Origin: Orthonyx spaldingii
Taxonomy: Eukaryota; Chordata; Aves; Passeriformes; Orthonychidae
DNA: 64,000 nucleotides
Assembly: GCA_013397795.1 (NCBI GenBank)
Contig: VZTJ01000009.1
Coordinates: 317,806-381,805 of the forward strand
Direction: 5' to 3'
Shown piece by piece: positions 39,401 through 51,400 of the stretch. The position numbers and the translations under genes were made by a program. Positions within the stretch are counted from its first letter, which is position 1. Each line of letters opens with the position of its first letter. The notes below the pieces were generated by a model. It saw only the letters and a list, made by a program, of their open reading frames with translations, did not search any database and was not told the DNA's origin.

Positions 39401-42400
39401 CAGCATGGCCCCTCTCCTTCTTAGCTTCTCTATCGTTTGGAGAAGGAAGTTATCATCAGTGTTGACTTACTGGATTGCTAATGCCCTGCTGTCTTGTCTC
39501 TCCAAGAGATACCAGGGTGGTTGAAGTCCCCCACGAGGACCAGGCTTTGTGAATGTGAGGTGGTTCCTTTATATCTGTAGATGACTGTTACGAATGACTG
39601 TTTGAGATCACTTAAAAATCAGCGAGGGTATCAGTAAAAAACAGATTTCATATTAAGCAACAGCACAACAAAGTTCTTTGGCAAGATTCACTCTGCTACT
39701 TACTAGACAGTTAAGGCACACCAAGGAAAAAGGGAAAAAACCCCAAAAACAACAAAATCCAGTCAATCAAAACAAAATTGAACTGGGAACTATCTAGGGG
39801 GGTGCAGGTGTGTGTGTGTTTAGGTGCATGTGACAAAAGGACAGTGAGGGCAAGGATAAAAAGGAATACAGCCCAAAAGCTTAACAGCACTCACAAGTAT
39901 TTAACCTTAACTTACACCTTAACTTATACCCTAAACTTAACAACATTTAACCTAACTTAAAACTTAACCTTATTTACAGGCCTAACTTTCTTTGATATCC
40001 AAGGTGCTTAAACATCTAAGAGAGCAGCATTTCTCCTAGATTTACTATACCATCTGCCTACATTTATGCACACAGAGTCAGTACAAGGTACCTGTGAAAA
40101 ATTCTCCTCGAAGGCAGTGAAATGCTCACTCTGGATACTTTTGCATCTCCTCATTGTGTGAAGAGTTGAGCCTCGAGGAGTGGGAGTATTGGCTCACGAT
40201 TCTTTGTTGTTCAGCGATCCTCTGAGTACAGGAAACTTGAGAGTTCGCTCGCTCTGAGAGGCCCTGCTCAGAGGGAGGTTGATGGTCACAGCCTCTGCAG
40301 TCCAGAAGAACTGAAAGGTTCTCATTTTACACCAGTGTTTATAGGGTTGCAAGAGGAGGGACTTTAGTCATAATAGTGTTTCATCTTGGCCAATGGGGGT
40401 TGTCACGCTTTCTTTGAAAGTGTGGGAACAGGAATGTTGTGCTACACAAGGAAGAAAAGTAGTTTCCAAGACTGTTCATGAAAGAAAGCAGGAGCTTGTT
40501 AGACAGCAGCAGTGCCTGGGAGCAGGGTGTTTCTGATAAGCTCAAGAAAAGCTGAGCCCGGGTGCTCTTTGTAAAGGCCACGACCTATTGAGCATTTCTG
40601 AGATCACAGTGTGGCCTGGAAGGCATTGGAGCAGGATGCACCACCACCTGTTCAGTCTTCCTGGTTGGGGGGCATGTAGCCACCTAAACCTGCTCTCTTA
40701 TTAATCCTTCCCCACTAGCTTTCAGTCAGCTCCTCATCCATCCCCAGACAGAATTCCATGCACTCAGCTGGCTATTGCCATGGAGGGAGACATTGCCTCC
40801 CAGTCTCCCTTGCCTCTCCTTCCTAAAGAGCTTGAATTCTTCCATTCCAACAGCTTTTTTATGTTCAGTGATATTCTTCTAAAAATGTAGTATATTTTTA
40901 AATTCCTGCAGTGAGGCATACAGGTGGTAATAAGACAATTTTTAGGGTGGTATTTTTAGTCTGTAGATAATTTCCTGAGCTGCTTGAATGGTCTGACAGC
41001 TGACCCTTGCAAAAATAAGTGTTTTCAGTAAAGAGGGAGACTGTCAGGTTCACATTCTCTTACAAGTCACTTTTGGGTATGTCTCTATTGAACTGTATCT
41101 GTTAGCGCACATGAGTAACGAAGGGTATTGTCCTTCAGTCAAAAGTACATTTTAGGATCCATAGTTTTAAAAACTATCATAACAAATGCATAGCTACTAG
41201 AAAGACTTTAAGTGTGTAATCAACACTTGCAGAAAATCACCAAAGTCCACTGTTTGAGGATGTATTTAGGAAATATATAGTTACTGAACATCCTGTAGTC
41301 AATAATCTTTTGTTTCAGAAGAGACATTTGATCAAGGATTTCTGGTAGTTTTGTGCCAAACTGGGAGTTTGTATATGGAATAGAAGGTATTTTATCTATG
41401 TGAAGAATAGTATTTTTTGAGAGAGCTGTTTAAAGAAAATGCAAATACTCTGCAGCCCTTACTAGCATGTAGCTGGTGTCCCACCTGTCCATACGATAAT
41501 TTCTCCTAGGGATAAAATTACTCTGTGCTTCTTTTCCAGTTCACTTCATTTTCAGGAAGGGAAAGAGAGGGTAGATTCTGACAGGGAGGTTAATGTCTGC
41601 ATGTGTAAAAGTCTTGCAATTTTCTGTTTGCTGGATATGTAAATTGGTAATTATTTTGGGATTTCCCTAAATTCAGAAAAATAGTGTGTTACAGTGTTGT
41701 CTAAGTTATTTGGCTACAGAAATTATAGTCACATGGAGTCATAACTTACTCTAATCTAGCCATCTGTAATGGTCTCTGGGGAACAACCCATATCCTTGAT
41801 TGTATTGGCCTTTTCATGGTAGTGCTTAATTATTGAAGAGGCAGAGGTTAGTTATCATACAATGAATATTTGAAATTCTTCCGGGAATGAAGCAAGTCTG
41901 CTCTTAATGTAAATAGGAAGGCCAAATGAAGCCAATTTATTTAAACAGTATTTATCCTCAAACAAAACTAGGAGAACCCCATTCTTACCTTTAGTGCGTG
42001 GACTCTATTGTCTGAACTGTCATATGTTCTAGATTTAAAATCGGCTTTGTAGGGACCAGACCCCTTAGTGATATAAACCATTGACAAATGGTTTGGATTG
42101 GTTTAAATGGTTTGCATTTTATTAGCCTAAATCCTGGAGTTTTTCCAGTAGCTCAAAAAAAAAAAGAAAAATATCTGTTCTACATGTGTAGCCTTTTTTT
42201 TTTGGTGGCGATGGCTGTACAGGAGACACAGCAACTTCTGCTTATCACTGAGCCAGTGGTGCAGGATGCAGTCCTTTCCCAGACCTGGGTTCCCCTCTAG
42301 GAAGTTTAATGTTTTCCTTCTGATACTCACTGAATTATCACTGGACCTCAGGGCAGAATTTTAACTGTCTTAGATAAATCCCTTTACCTGTGTAAGTTAA

Positions 42401-45400
42401 CCTCATAAATCCACAGTTATATGAAACAGCGCTTCTAATACAGACAATAAGTCTTTGCATCCTTAATTAAAGGTATAAATAAAAATCAGGGCTTTTTTGC
42501 ATTAAGTCTATATTATTCTTAAGGCACCAGTATGCCATACAGTGTGTACTTATGATAAAATTGGCATACAATTTCTTTTTTATGTACCAGAATCATTAAC
42601 GTCACGATTCATGGTTTTGTTCAGGAAGAAAGGCTTTCTTCCCTCATATTGTTGAATGAAATCCAATCATTTTTAGTAAGGCTACAGGCTCTGGGTTTTG
42701 AATTTATTTTTTCTAAACTTTAGGAACTGACAGTTCAGGCTAGATAATCACTTCCCATTTCTGTATCTAACCGTGTCATCTTCTCAGTAATTAATGCTGT
42801 GTCTTCAAATACATAATATGTTTCTACTGCTAGAGCATTCCTAAACTTTCTTTAGGGAGTTGAATGCTTACTAAAGACTGAATGTCTGTTGTTCAAACTG
42901 TGTTGTGGTTATATGACATTTTTTAAGCTAAAAAAAGATAATTTCTGAGGATAGCTTGCTGAATGAAGCTCTAGTTTTTATTTAAATCAGCCTATTTGAA
43001 TTGAGATAATTATAGTTTATGAGCTAAATAACAAATATTAGTTATTTGTTAGCTATACCAGCTAGTCCACTGCTAGTTTTTTCCAGTTTTGGATGTCCTT
43101 CTTTGAATAATAGCAATATATTCTTTGGATTTCCTGTTTCTCAGACTCACCTTGAAGATTTTCATAGGAAAGGATATTTGACTACTGTTTCTTAATTACT
43201 CCAAAGTGTTCAGTGAAGAACTTGAAAGGATTCTAAATAGCAATCCCTGTCCCCCAAATTAAAATAAACGCAAAATCCTTTCCGATAGCATATTTTTGAG
43301 GACATTGTGTATTTAAATGTTCTATCCTAGTTACCAAAGAAATTTCTGTTGTCTTACAGAAATATTGCCAACAGTCCATATCTCATTAAGAAAAAAAAAA
43401 AAAACCAAAAAAAAAATTCAAACAAAAGTCAACAAAATACCACTACAAAATGCCTTAATTTGAAATAATAAAGATTAAAAGTTTCATAGATAGGACTCTC
43501 TATAAAGGAGCAATTGCCTCAGTAAGGCGTTATTACTTTGGTTGTTTTTTTAAAGGAGAAAAGGTTAATTTTTCATCAGCATAACTTGTAGAAATTAATT
43601 GGGAGGAATTATTGTCCCTTAGCAAAGACCAAATGGAGCTTTCCAGTGCATTTCTGTGGGCCGTACCCTAGTGTTGCCCATAGATGGACCATCTGTTGCA
43701 CACTTGTAACATTCCTGTGTGCTTTGCCACCGTCTTAGCACTGATCTGCCGTACATGAAGCGCGCTGCATTGCACAAGATGTTTGTGAGGAGCACTGCCC
43801 CTGAAGTAGTGATTTTGTGCATGTCCACCCTACCTCATAAAGAGCACAGGATTTCTGCCAGCAACTGGGCCTAACATCTCTTTAATGTGCTGAAACCTGT
43901 CAGGCATAGAACTCTGCAGCTTATTCCTGCTTTCTTCTTAAACTCTGAGATAATACCAGGATAGCATGTGGTCAGCGAGTGGGATGTTGTAGGGTTGGCA
44001 GAGAAATTCAAATAGGACCAAATTGTCTGGAGGGCCCTCAAGCAGATAAGTGACAGCAGTGGACAACAAGAGTGGAGAAGTGAACACAGGAAGAGTGTTG
44101 CCAAGGGAATTGGAAACATAGAAGTGAGTTAAGGAGAAATGACTGAAAGAGCCTCATATGACTGGCAGATGAAGTGAGAGGCTAGATGTAGCCTTACTAG
44201 ATGTAAACCTCCGACTTACTATCCTGTTTTTGGTATTTTCTTACGCGTTTGCTAATATGCATTTATTCAGTGTTCAAATGAGAAGATAGGGCTAGAAAAC
44301 AGGGTAATAAGTACCTTGTGCTATTTACATGAAAAGTAAAAATTGTTCTTCAGATGCAGTATATTTATGGCAATATTATGTGTTGATCAGATCAGAGCCA
44401 GGTTAGCTTTTCTGACTTTACTGTGTCCAAAAAAATCAAACATTTTTTTCATTTACCTTCCTGCTCCATTTCTCTTGTTATCAAAGCATAGTGATTTTGT
44501 TTTCTGAAATACTGAGTAGAAACAATGCTGGTATTTTGTTTTTCTTCCTTGTGTCAAGGACAAAGTCAAATTTAGAATTAAATACGATCTGTTACTACAA
44601 TATGTTATGTAATGCAATGTATAACATTTCTTTCAGGAGCAGTACAGAATGAAGTAGGTAGAAATGTAAAAATCTGTTTTCTGCTACTAATTTAAAGACT
44701 CACTATTCTATATTACCTTCAGTTTTCCCAAGAATGATGGATTTAATTTATAAACTATGTGGAATGTACATTGAAAACATTGAAAACTGTGTTTTACTTG
44801 TTACTTTCCTTTTTCTGTAACCTTCTGTGAACTTTTTGAAGGACTGGCACTGCTTTACTGCAGATGAAAAATTGTAGCCTTGGTGGGCATTGTTTTCTGT
44901 GAAAGCTCATATGTCAGCTAGACTTGATAGCAGGCTGTATGTACGTGCTGCTTACTGTTTACATAACAGTACTTCTGAGCCTTCTTCAATCTATCTGTGA
45001 GTTACTCAGAAATTCCATAATGGGTCCCAGAGGAAAACACCATCTTCTCCATGATTTTGTAGAGGAAAAATTAATTCTATTGAAGCTTCCTTGAATTCTT
45101 TCAAGTTCACAAGTAACAGATAAAAAAAATGCCAGAATTAAAATGCAATTTTAAGGGTCAAATGTATTTTAGAATAAGAACAATGCTGTTGAGATGAATA
45201 TACCTGCAGCCTGCATGTGCTTTTTTTCTGGGTTTAGCTGTGTTCTTAAGGCAGTCCATAGTATACAAGAATGCCCCCACATGCTCAGCTTAGTTTCAAG
45301 TACTTTATCCATAACAATTATTTTTATACACTTTGAAGGCTAGTCTTTTAAATATAATGTAAAATTACACAGATTGAGGTTTCTAATAATACTTACATTT

Positions 45401-48400
45401 TGTTTCAGAGCAAAGTAGAAGAGATGACTTGGAAGCTTTGGGTCATATGTTCATGTATTTTCTCAGAGGAAGTCTTCCATGGCAAGGTTTAAAGGTAGTG
45501 GGTTTTGATACCTTCTTCTGTCCTGTTTTCAGATCATCAGCTTTTATTAACATGTTTGGAGTTTTTTTGAATTTGTGTCTGCAAGCTGTGTAACTTCAGA
45601 CGCATTTTTTTCTTCTGTCATAGGCTGATACATTAAAAGAACGTTACCAGAAAATTGGAGACACTAAACGAGCAACTCCCATAGAAGTACTGTGTGAAAA
45701 CTTCCCAGGTAATGTCTGTTGTTAATAAAAATGTTGTGTATTAATTTATAAAATGAAACTGATGTAGGTAATTGTTTAATATCTGAGTTTAAAATTATAA
45801 TATGTGTAATAGATCACAGAATCTCAGAAGGGGTCATGTCGGAAGGAACCACAGTGAGTCATGTGGTCCAATCTCCCTGCTCAAGCAGGGCCATCCCAGA
45901 GCACATTGCACAGGATTGTGTCCAGGTGGTTCTTGAATATCTGCGGTGAGGGAGACTCCACAACTTGTGGGCAACCTGTTCCAGTGCTCAGTCACCTGCA
46001 CAGTAAAGAAGTTCTTCCTCGTGTTCAGGTGGAACTTCCTGTGCATCAGTTTCTGCCCATTGCCTCTCGTCCCATATCTGGGCACCACTGGGCAGAGCCT
46101 GGCTTCATCCTATTGACCACAACTCCTTAGATATTTATAGGTATTAATCGGGACCCACTCTTAGTCGCCTCTTCGAGGCTGAACAGGCACAGCTCCCTCA
46201 GCCCTTCCTTATATGGGAGATGCTTCAGTGCCTTGATCAGCTTAATAGCCCTTTGCTGGGCCTGGTCCAGGAGCTCCATGTCTCTCTTGTACTGAGGAAC
46301 TCAGAACTGGACACAGCCACTGAGTAGAGGGACAGGATCACCTCCCTTGACCTGCTCTCCATAGTGCACCCCAGGATTCCATTGACCTTCTTGGCTGCTA
46401 AGGCACACTGCTGGCTCATGGAGAGCTTGTTCTCCACCAGCTCCTTCTCCACAGAGCTGCTTTCCAGCAGGTCACCCCCAGCCTGTGTTGGTGCCTGGGG
46501 TTGTTCCTCCCCAGGTGCAGGACCTGCATTTGCATTTGCCTTCGCTAATTTTCAGAAGGTTCCTCTCTGCCCTTCTCTCCAGCCTGGTGAGGTCCTTATG
46601 AAGGGCTGCACAGCCCTCTGGGGTATCGGCCACTCCTCCCAGCTTTGTGTTGTCAGTGAAATTGCTGAGGAAGCCTCTGCCCCTTCATCCAAGTTATTGA
46701 TGGATAAAGTAAATAATACTATGCTCAGATAGAAGAATTATCCTTCAAAGAAGCAGTAAGCTAATGTTGTTCTTCAAATACAGATTCTTCTAAAGGAAAC
46801 ATTAAAAAATACTATGTGCATGCTTATAGTGATCAACTATTCTGCACTTGTATCTTCACACTGCAAATTTTGCAAGCCTTTTCAGCTCAAATCAGATATC
46901 ATACCTCTATTAAAAACCTGCTGTATTAGAAACAGCTGAAACTAATATTTAAAATAACTTGTAAGTTTCAGGTATCACTTCTAGTTCTCTATAAGTACAA
47001 GAAGAATCAGTGAGGTGTTGGAAAACTGGACAGAAGCAAATATTGCATTTTTTAAAAGTTGTAATAAAGTGCTTGGAACAGGGGACATATATGACATGGA
47101 CATGATTTTGCCAAAATATAAATAAACACCTTGAAAGGTAATCAAAATATCATTGATAGGCAAAGTGGATTTGCTGAGAGTAGCTCATGACAAGTGAAAG
47201 GACATCCTGTCCACAGTAGGCCTTGTGGGCAGGAGGCTGATGCTCTATGTTGTATACTCCTTTCTTTACCTTTCCTTAATCTTGTCTCTGTAAAATTGAT
47301 TGGAAAGAAAGAAGAAAGTAGAGGCATATCTATCCACACTTTTTTGCACACTGTGCATTAAAATTGGAACATTGAATAGAAGATCTCAACAGGTAACACG
47401 AAGGAAGAATTAGTGGAGGGTCATTTGCTAGGATATGTTTGGAGTATGATAGTGTATCTCAGAATATGGTAGCATCTCAACATTATTACTGTTAAGTAAC
47501 CTTTCTGGTAATTCACAGATTCATGGTGAAGAACTGTTCAGTTTTTATGGTGAGAGGTACAAGTTGCTTTAAAATGAAATAAGTTGGTGAGGTTTTTTCT
47601 GAGTTCCATTAAAACGGATAATGGTAAATATGTATATTCCTTATTTATCTAGAGGAAATGGCTACTTACCTACGTTATGTAAGAAGGTTAGATTTTTTTG
47701 AAAAACCGGACTATGACTACTTAAGAAAGCTCTTCACCGACTTACTTGATCGTAAAGGCTATATGTTTGATTATGAATATGACTGGATTGGCAAACAGTT
47801 GGTGAGTATAGTTCAGCTGTTAGTAATATAATGTTTTTTTCTGTGATCAGTTTTGAGTTTCATAAGGTATGTACATCTCAAGGCTGCTATTAGAATTGTG
47901 AACAGCTGCTATTATAAACACATCTGCAACATTATGTGTTCTAACATTGTCTTTTGGCTTGAGTGTTTCCTATTCAGGCTCTTTCCAAATGTACTCTTAA
48001 TATCAAAGTATATCTCTGCTCAATCCAAAATGAGGTGATAGAAATTCAGATTTTTTGAGTTGAAGTAGCTTAAAATTTTGAAGGTGATTGTCATTATTGC
48101 ATGTATTTTTTTGTTCCCAGTATTTTTAAAATGCAGAGCTATAACATCTCTGCATATGAGGTATACTCCAGATGTGTATCAGTTCATTATGAAGAAATAT
48201 TTAATACTACATAGTTCATGGCATATTTCATCGCAGTGCATCTAAGGTGTCAGGAAACACTTTACATATTTTAATAAAGGGTAGAGGATGAGGTTATCTT
48301 CAGCTTCTCAAATTTTTCACTTCTTTTTAATATGTAGGGAAGGGAGGGCCAATATGTATACATTTGACCAATTTCAGATTATACACTTCACTCTGCAGTT

Positions 48401-51400
48401 CTCTGTGTGACTCTGAAAGAATTACAGTATTTATGTTATTGCAAATTATTTTTTTCAGTGTTTAACATTAAAAATTATTTTAAGCCTTTCATCACGTTTC
48501 ATCAGAATGTCCTAACTGCTAACTGCAGAAAGTATCAGCCTAAAGTCTTTCAAAATATTAATGTATGATAATACTTAGAATTACTACTTCATTAAATTCT
48601 GTAAGTCTTGGTTTGCTTTCTTTCTTGTTGGTGTTAGTAAATATCTAGTGAAGCTTCTGCTTTAATCTGATAATTTTGTGTTGTTTAAAACTGTCAGACT
48701 TAAAGATTATTTTCTGTTACAAACCAGTAACTTTTGGTGAGACTTAGAAATTTATTTTTTTTACCAGTTGCTACATATTATTTATATTTGTAGCCTACCC
48801 CAGTGGGTTCAGTACATTCAGACCCTGCGTTGTCTTCAAACAGAGAAGCATATCAGCACAGAGACAGAATGCAACAATCCAAAAATCAGGTAAACTGCTC
48901 CTGTAAGATTATCAGCATTACTATGTCTTTTGTCTAATGATTTGTACCATGTTTTCACCAGAACTTGAAAATAAAATTAACACTAGGTCTGCTTTATTTT
49001 TACTTTGATGTAAGTAGGTCTTTGTTAAAGTCTTCATATGTAGAAATAAATAAATATCTCCTAAAAGCTTGCTTGTTTGAAGCTATGATGTAGTGTAGTG
49101 AATCAGTAGTGAATTTTCTCCCTACTCACACTTCTTTACTCACTGTCTCTCCATACACTGTATCCTCTCTTTCAGTTCTAACATGTATGTGTAACATTTT
49201 CACTTTTTTTTTTTAAAACTAGGCTAATGACTACGGTGGTAAAAATATTAGGAATTCAGAGCTTTGTCCATTTACCTAAGCAGGGTTGTGTTAGTGTGCA
49301 TTTTCTTACTAAGAATTTTGAGGTTTAGCTACTTCACCTCTCTATGAAAATGTATATGAAGGCATGTGTAAGTATGCTGATAATGTGGAAGTGCAGTCTA
49401 TCTAGGGACTGAGTGTGTAGCGCTTCTATGCTTTTTAAAAACAATATATAATAATTAATGCACAAATTGTTTATTTTTTAATTTTTTCTTCTTTTTCATA
49501 AATCCTAATGCATTCAAAAATGATAGTCAACAGACCATAGGGCAGCTTGGGACTCACAGCAAACCAATCCACATCACTTGAGGGCTCACCTGGCATCTGA
49601 CAGACATGGCGGCTCTGTACAGGTATTTTCGACTTTTTTGCATGACTTAAATCAGTTGTTTTGCATTATATAATACTACTTTCCTGTAATCTATCGCATG
49701 ATTCATGTATTCATATTAGGATTGCTTACCAGTAATGTTCAGAGTGCTGCTATTATTTATTACTTCACAGCTCAGTTGTCAAACTGAAATTAAAACAGGT
49801 GCTTAAACTATGGAACATTTTGTTTGTGGAATTTTTCTTGCATGTTTCTTAGAGAAAGTCTTAAAACAGTTGAACTGTCTTTTTTACAGAATCGTACTAC
49901 TTACCTTAGTGCAGGCAAGTGAAGTTTAGACTTTTAATGCGTTAGGTGTATTAGCAACTAAAAACCTCTGAATTCAGTGTTTTTCAAGTCATGTTTTTTG
50001 TTCCTCCAGTAAACTTCAAATTAAAATGCTATTTAGTGATGTTTGCTCAAAATTTACTCCTTTTATTCAAATAATAATTGACTAGAAGTATGTTCCAAGG
50101 CAGCACCTCATGTATATCAGTGAAAAAATGAATAGAAATCAGTTTTTCCTTTGCTATTAGTTTATTTCATCTTCAAAGAGCACTTTTCCTGATTTGTTTT
50201 CAATTTCTAAAATTAATTTTTGAAATTTTTGATGCCTTGCTCTTTGAATATATTTAGGGGTGAAATAGTTGGAGTAATACGTAAGGAATTAAGACTGAAA
50301 GGTTGAAAATGCCAAGTCTACATGAGATTTTAAGCTTTGAGTCCAAAATGAAAATGATTTAGCTTTGTGAAATCTTATCTGGGCAGGGCGTGTGTGGGGA
50401 AATCATCTGCTGCAGTTTTGATTATGACAATGTAAGTTACATATGTTTCTTCTGAAGTTCTTGTTTTGGAAAAAATTGTCAAAGCCTGAAGAAAGAATGA
50501 AAAGTTCAGGGTACAGAAAACAGCGCTGCAGTCCTGTCAGTGTGATCACATTGTCTAAATTTTGTTGCTTTAGATACAGCTGTCATGTGTAATGTGATAA
50601 AATCTAGTAGATGATAGTTACTACTGTGTATCAAGAAAAAAGTTTTGTGCTTCCTGTTCAGAAATGTTTAAAATACTTTACCTGTCTATCTAACTTGAAT
50701 TACAATAGTTCTCTCAATAACATAAATTTTAAAGATAATCATTTATCTTTTGGGAACAGCATAGTTATGTAGAATCAAAAATGGGTTTGAAGTATCTTCC
50801 AAAATTTCTTTTCCCATTTTTTTAGGTTAGAAAAATACCCACTGAATATGTTAAATTACAGTTAGTAGAACTTTCAAAGTGTCATCATATGACTCTGTTG
50901 GAAATTGTGACACTTAAGAAACGTTTATTCTTTGTCAGGTAAAATGTAACAATTACAAGAAATTTTCTTCCATTTTAAAATATGCTAAATACCCTTTGGG
51001 GATGTGGAGAACATTTCCTAGGAAATAACAGAAGTAACACTAGTATTCCTTACTATTAATATAGTGTTGTTTCTATTCTTTTTCCTCAAAGGATACAGGC
51101 AGTCTGAGTTCAGACCATTTAGCTCAGTTGAGGCTAAGCAATTGCTACGTGAATAAAGGACTGCACAATGGCAGCCATGGTCTGTGTCTTTGTAGATCAA
51201 GTGTTGTGCAGCAGGGTGTTTTCATATTGGGTTGCTTTTTGTTGTGGAGTGGTCATGCTTCGTTATTAGAGGCACTTATAAAAATCACATGATATTTTCA
51301 GTTATGCTTGACATAGTCCCTAGCTGTTGTCAAATACCCCTTTGTTGGAAGGATACTAACTGAATCATGCTATTTTTTAAAGTTGGTTCATTAGCCAGCT

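Larger units (their letters stand above)
35542..45408 (+). other. CSNK1G3: CSNK1G3 intron 5
   Basis: A 9.9 kb intron with the largest repeat load: an antisense CR1 end at 36363-36850, then a 3.6 kb antisense CR1 (37212-40858) split by an LTR. 40859-45408 is plain AT-rich sequence with an A-rich run at 43390-43420. A GC-richer block of unknown origin lies at 43610-44160. Confidence 0.85.

Noticed and set aside
39878..39975. Interstitial telomere
   Set aside because: The units are irregular (TTAACC, TTAACT, CTTAA) and confined to an LTR, without runs of exact TTAGGG or CCCTAA.
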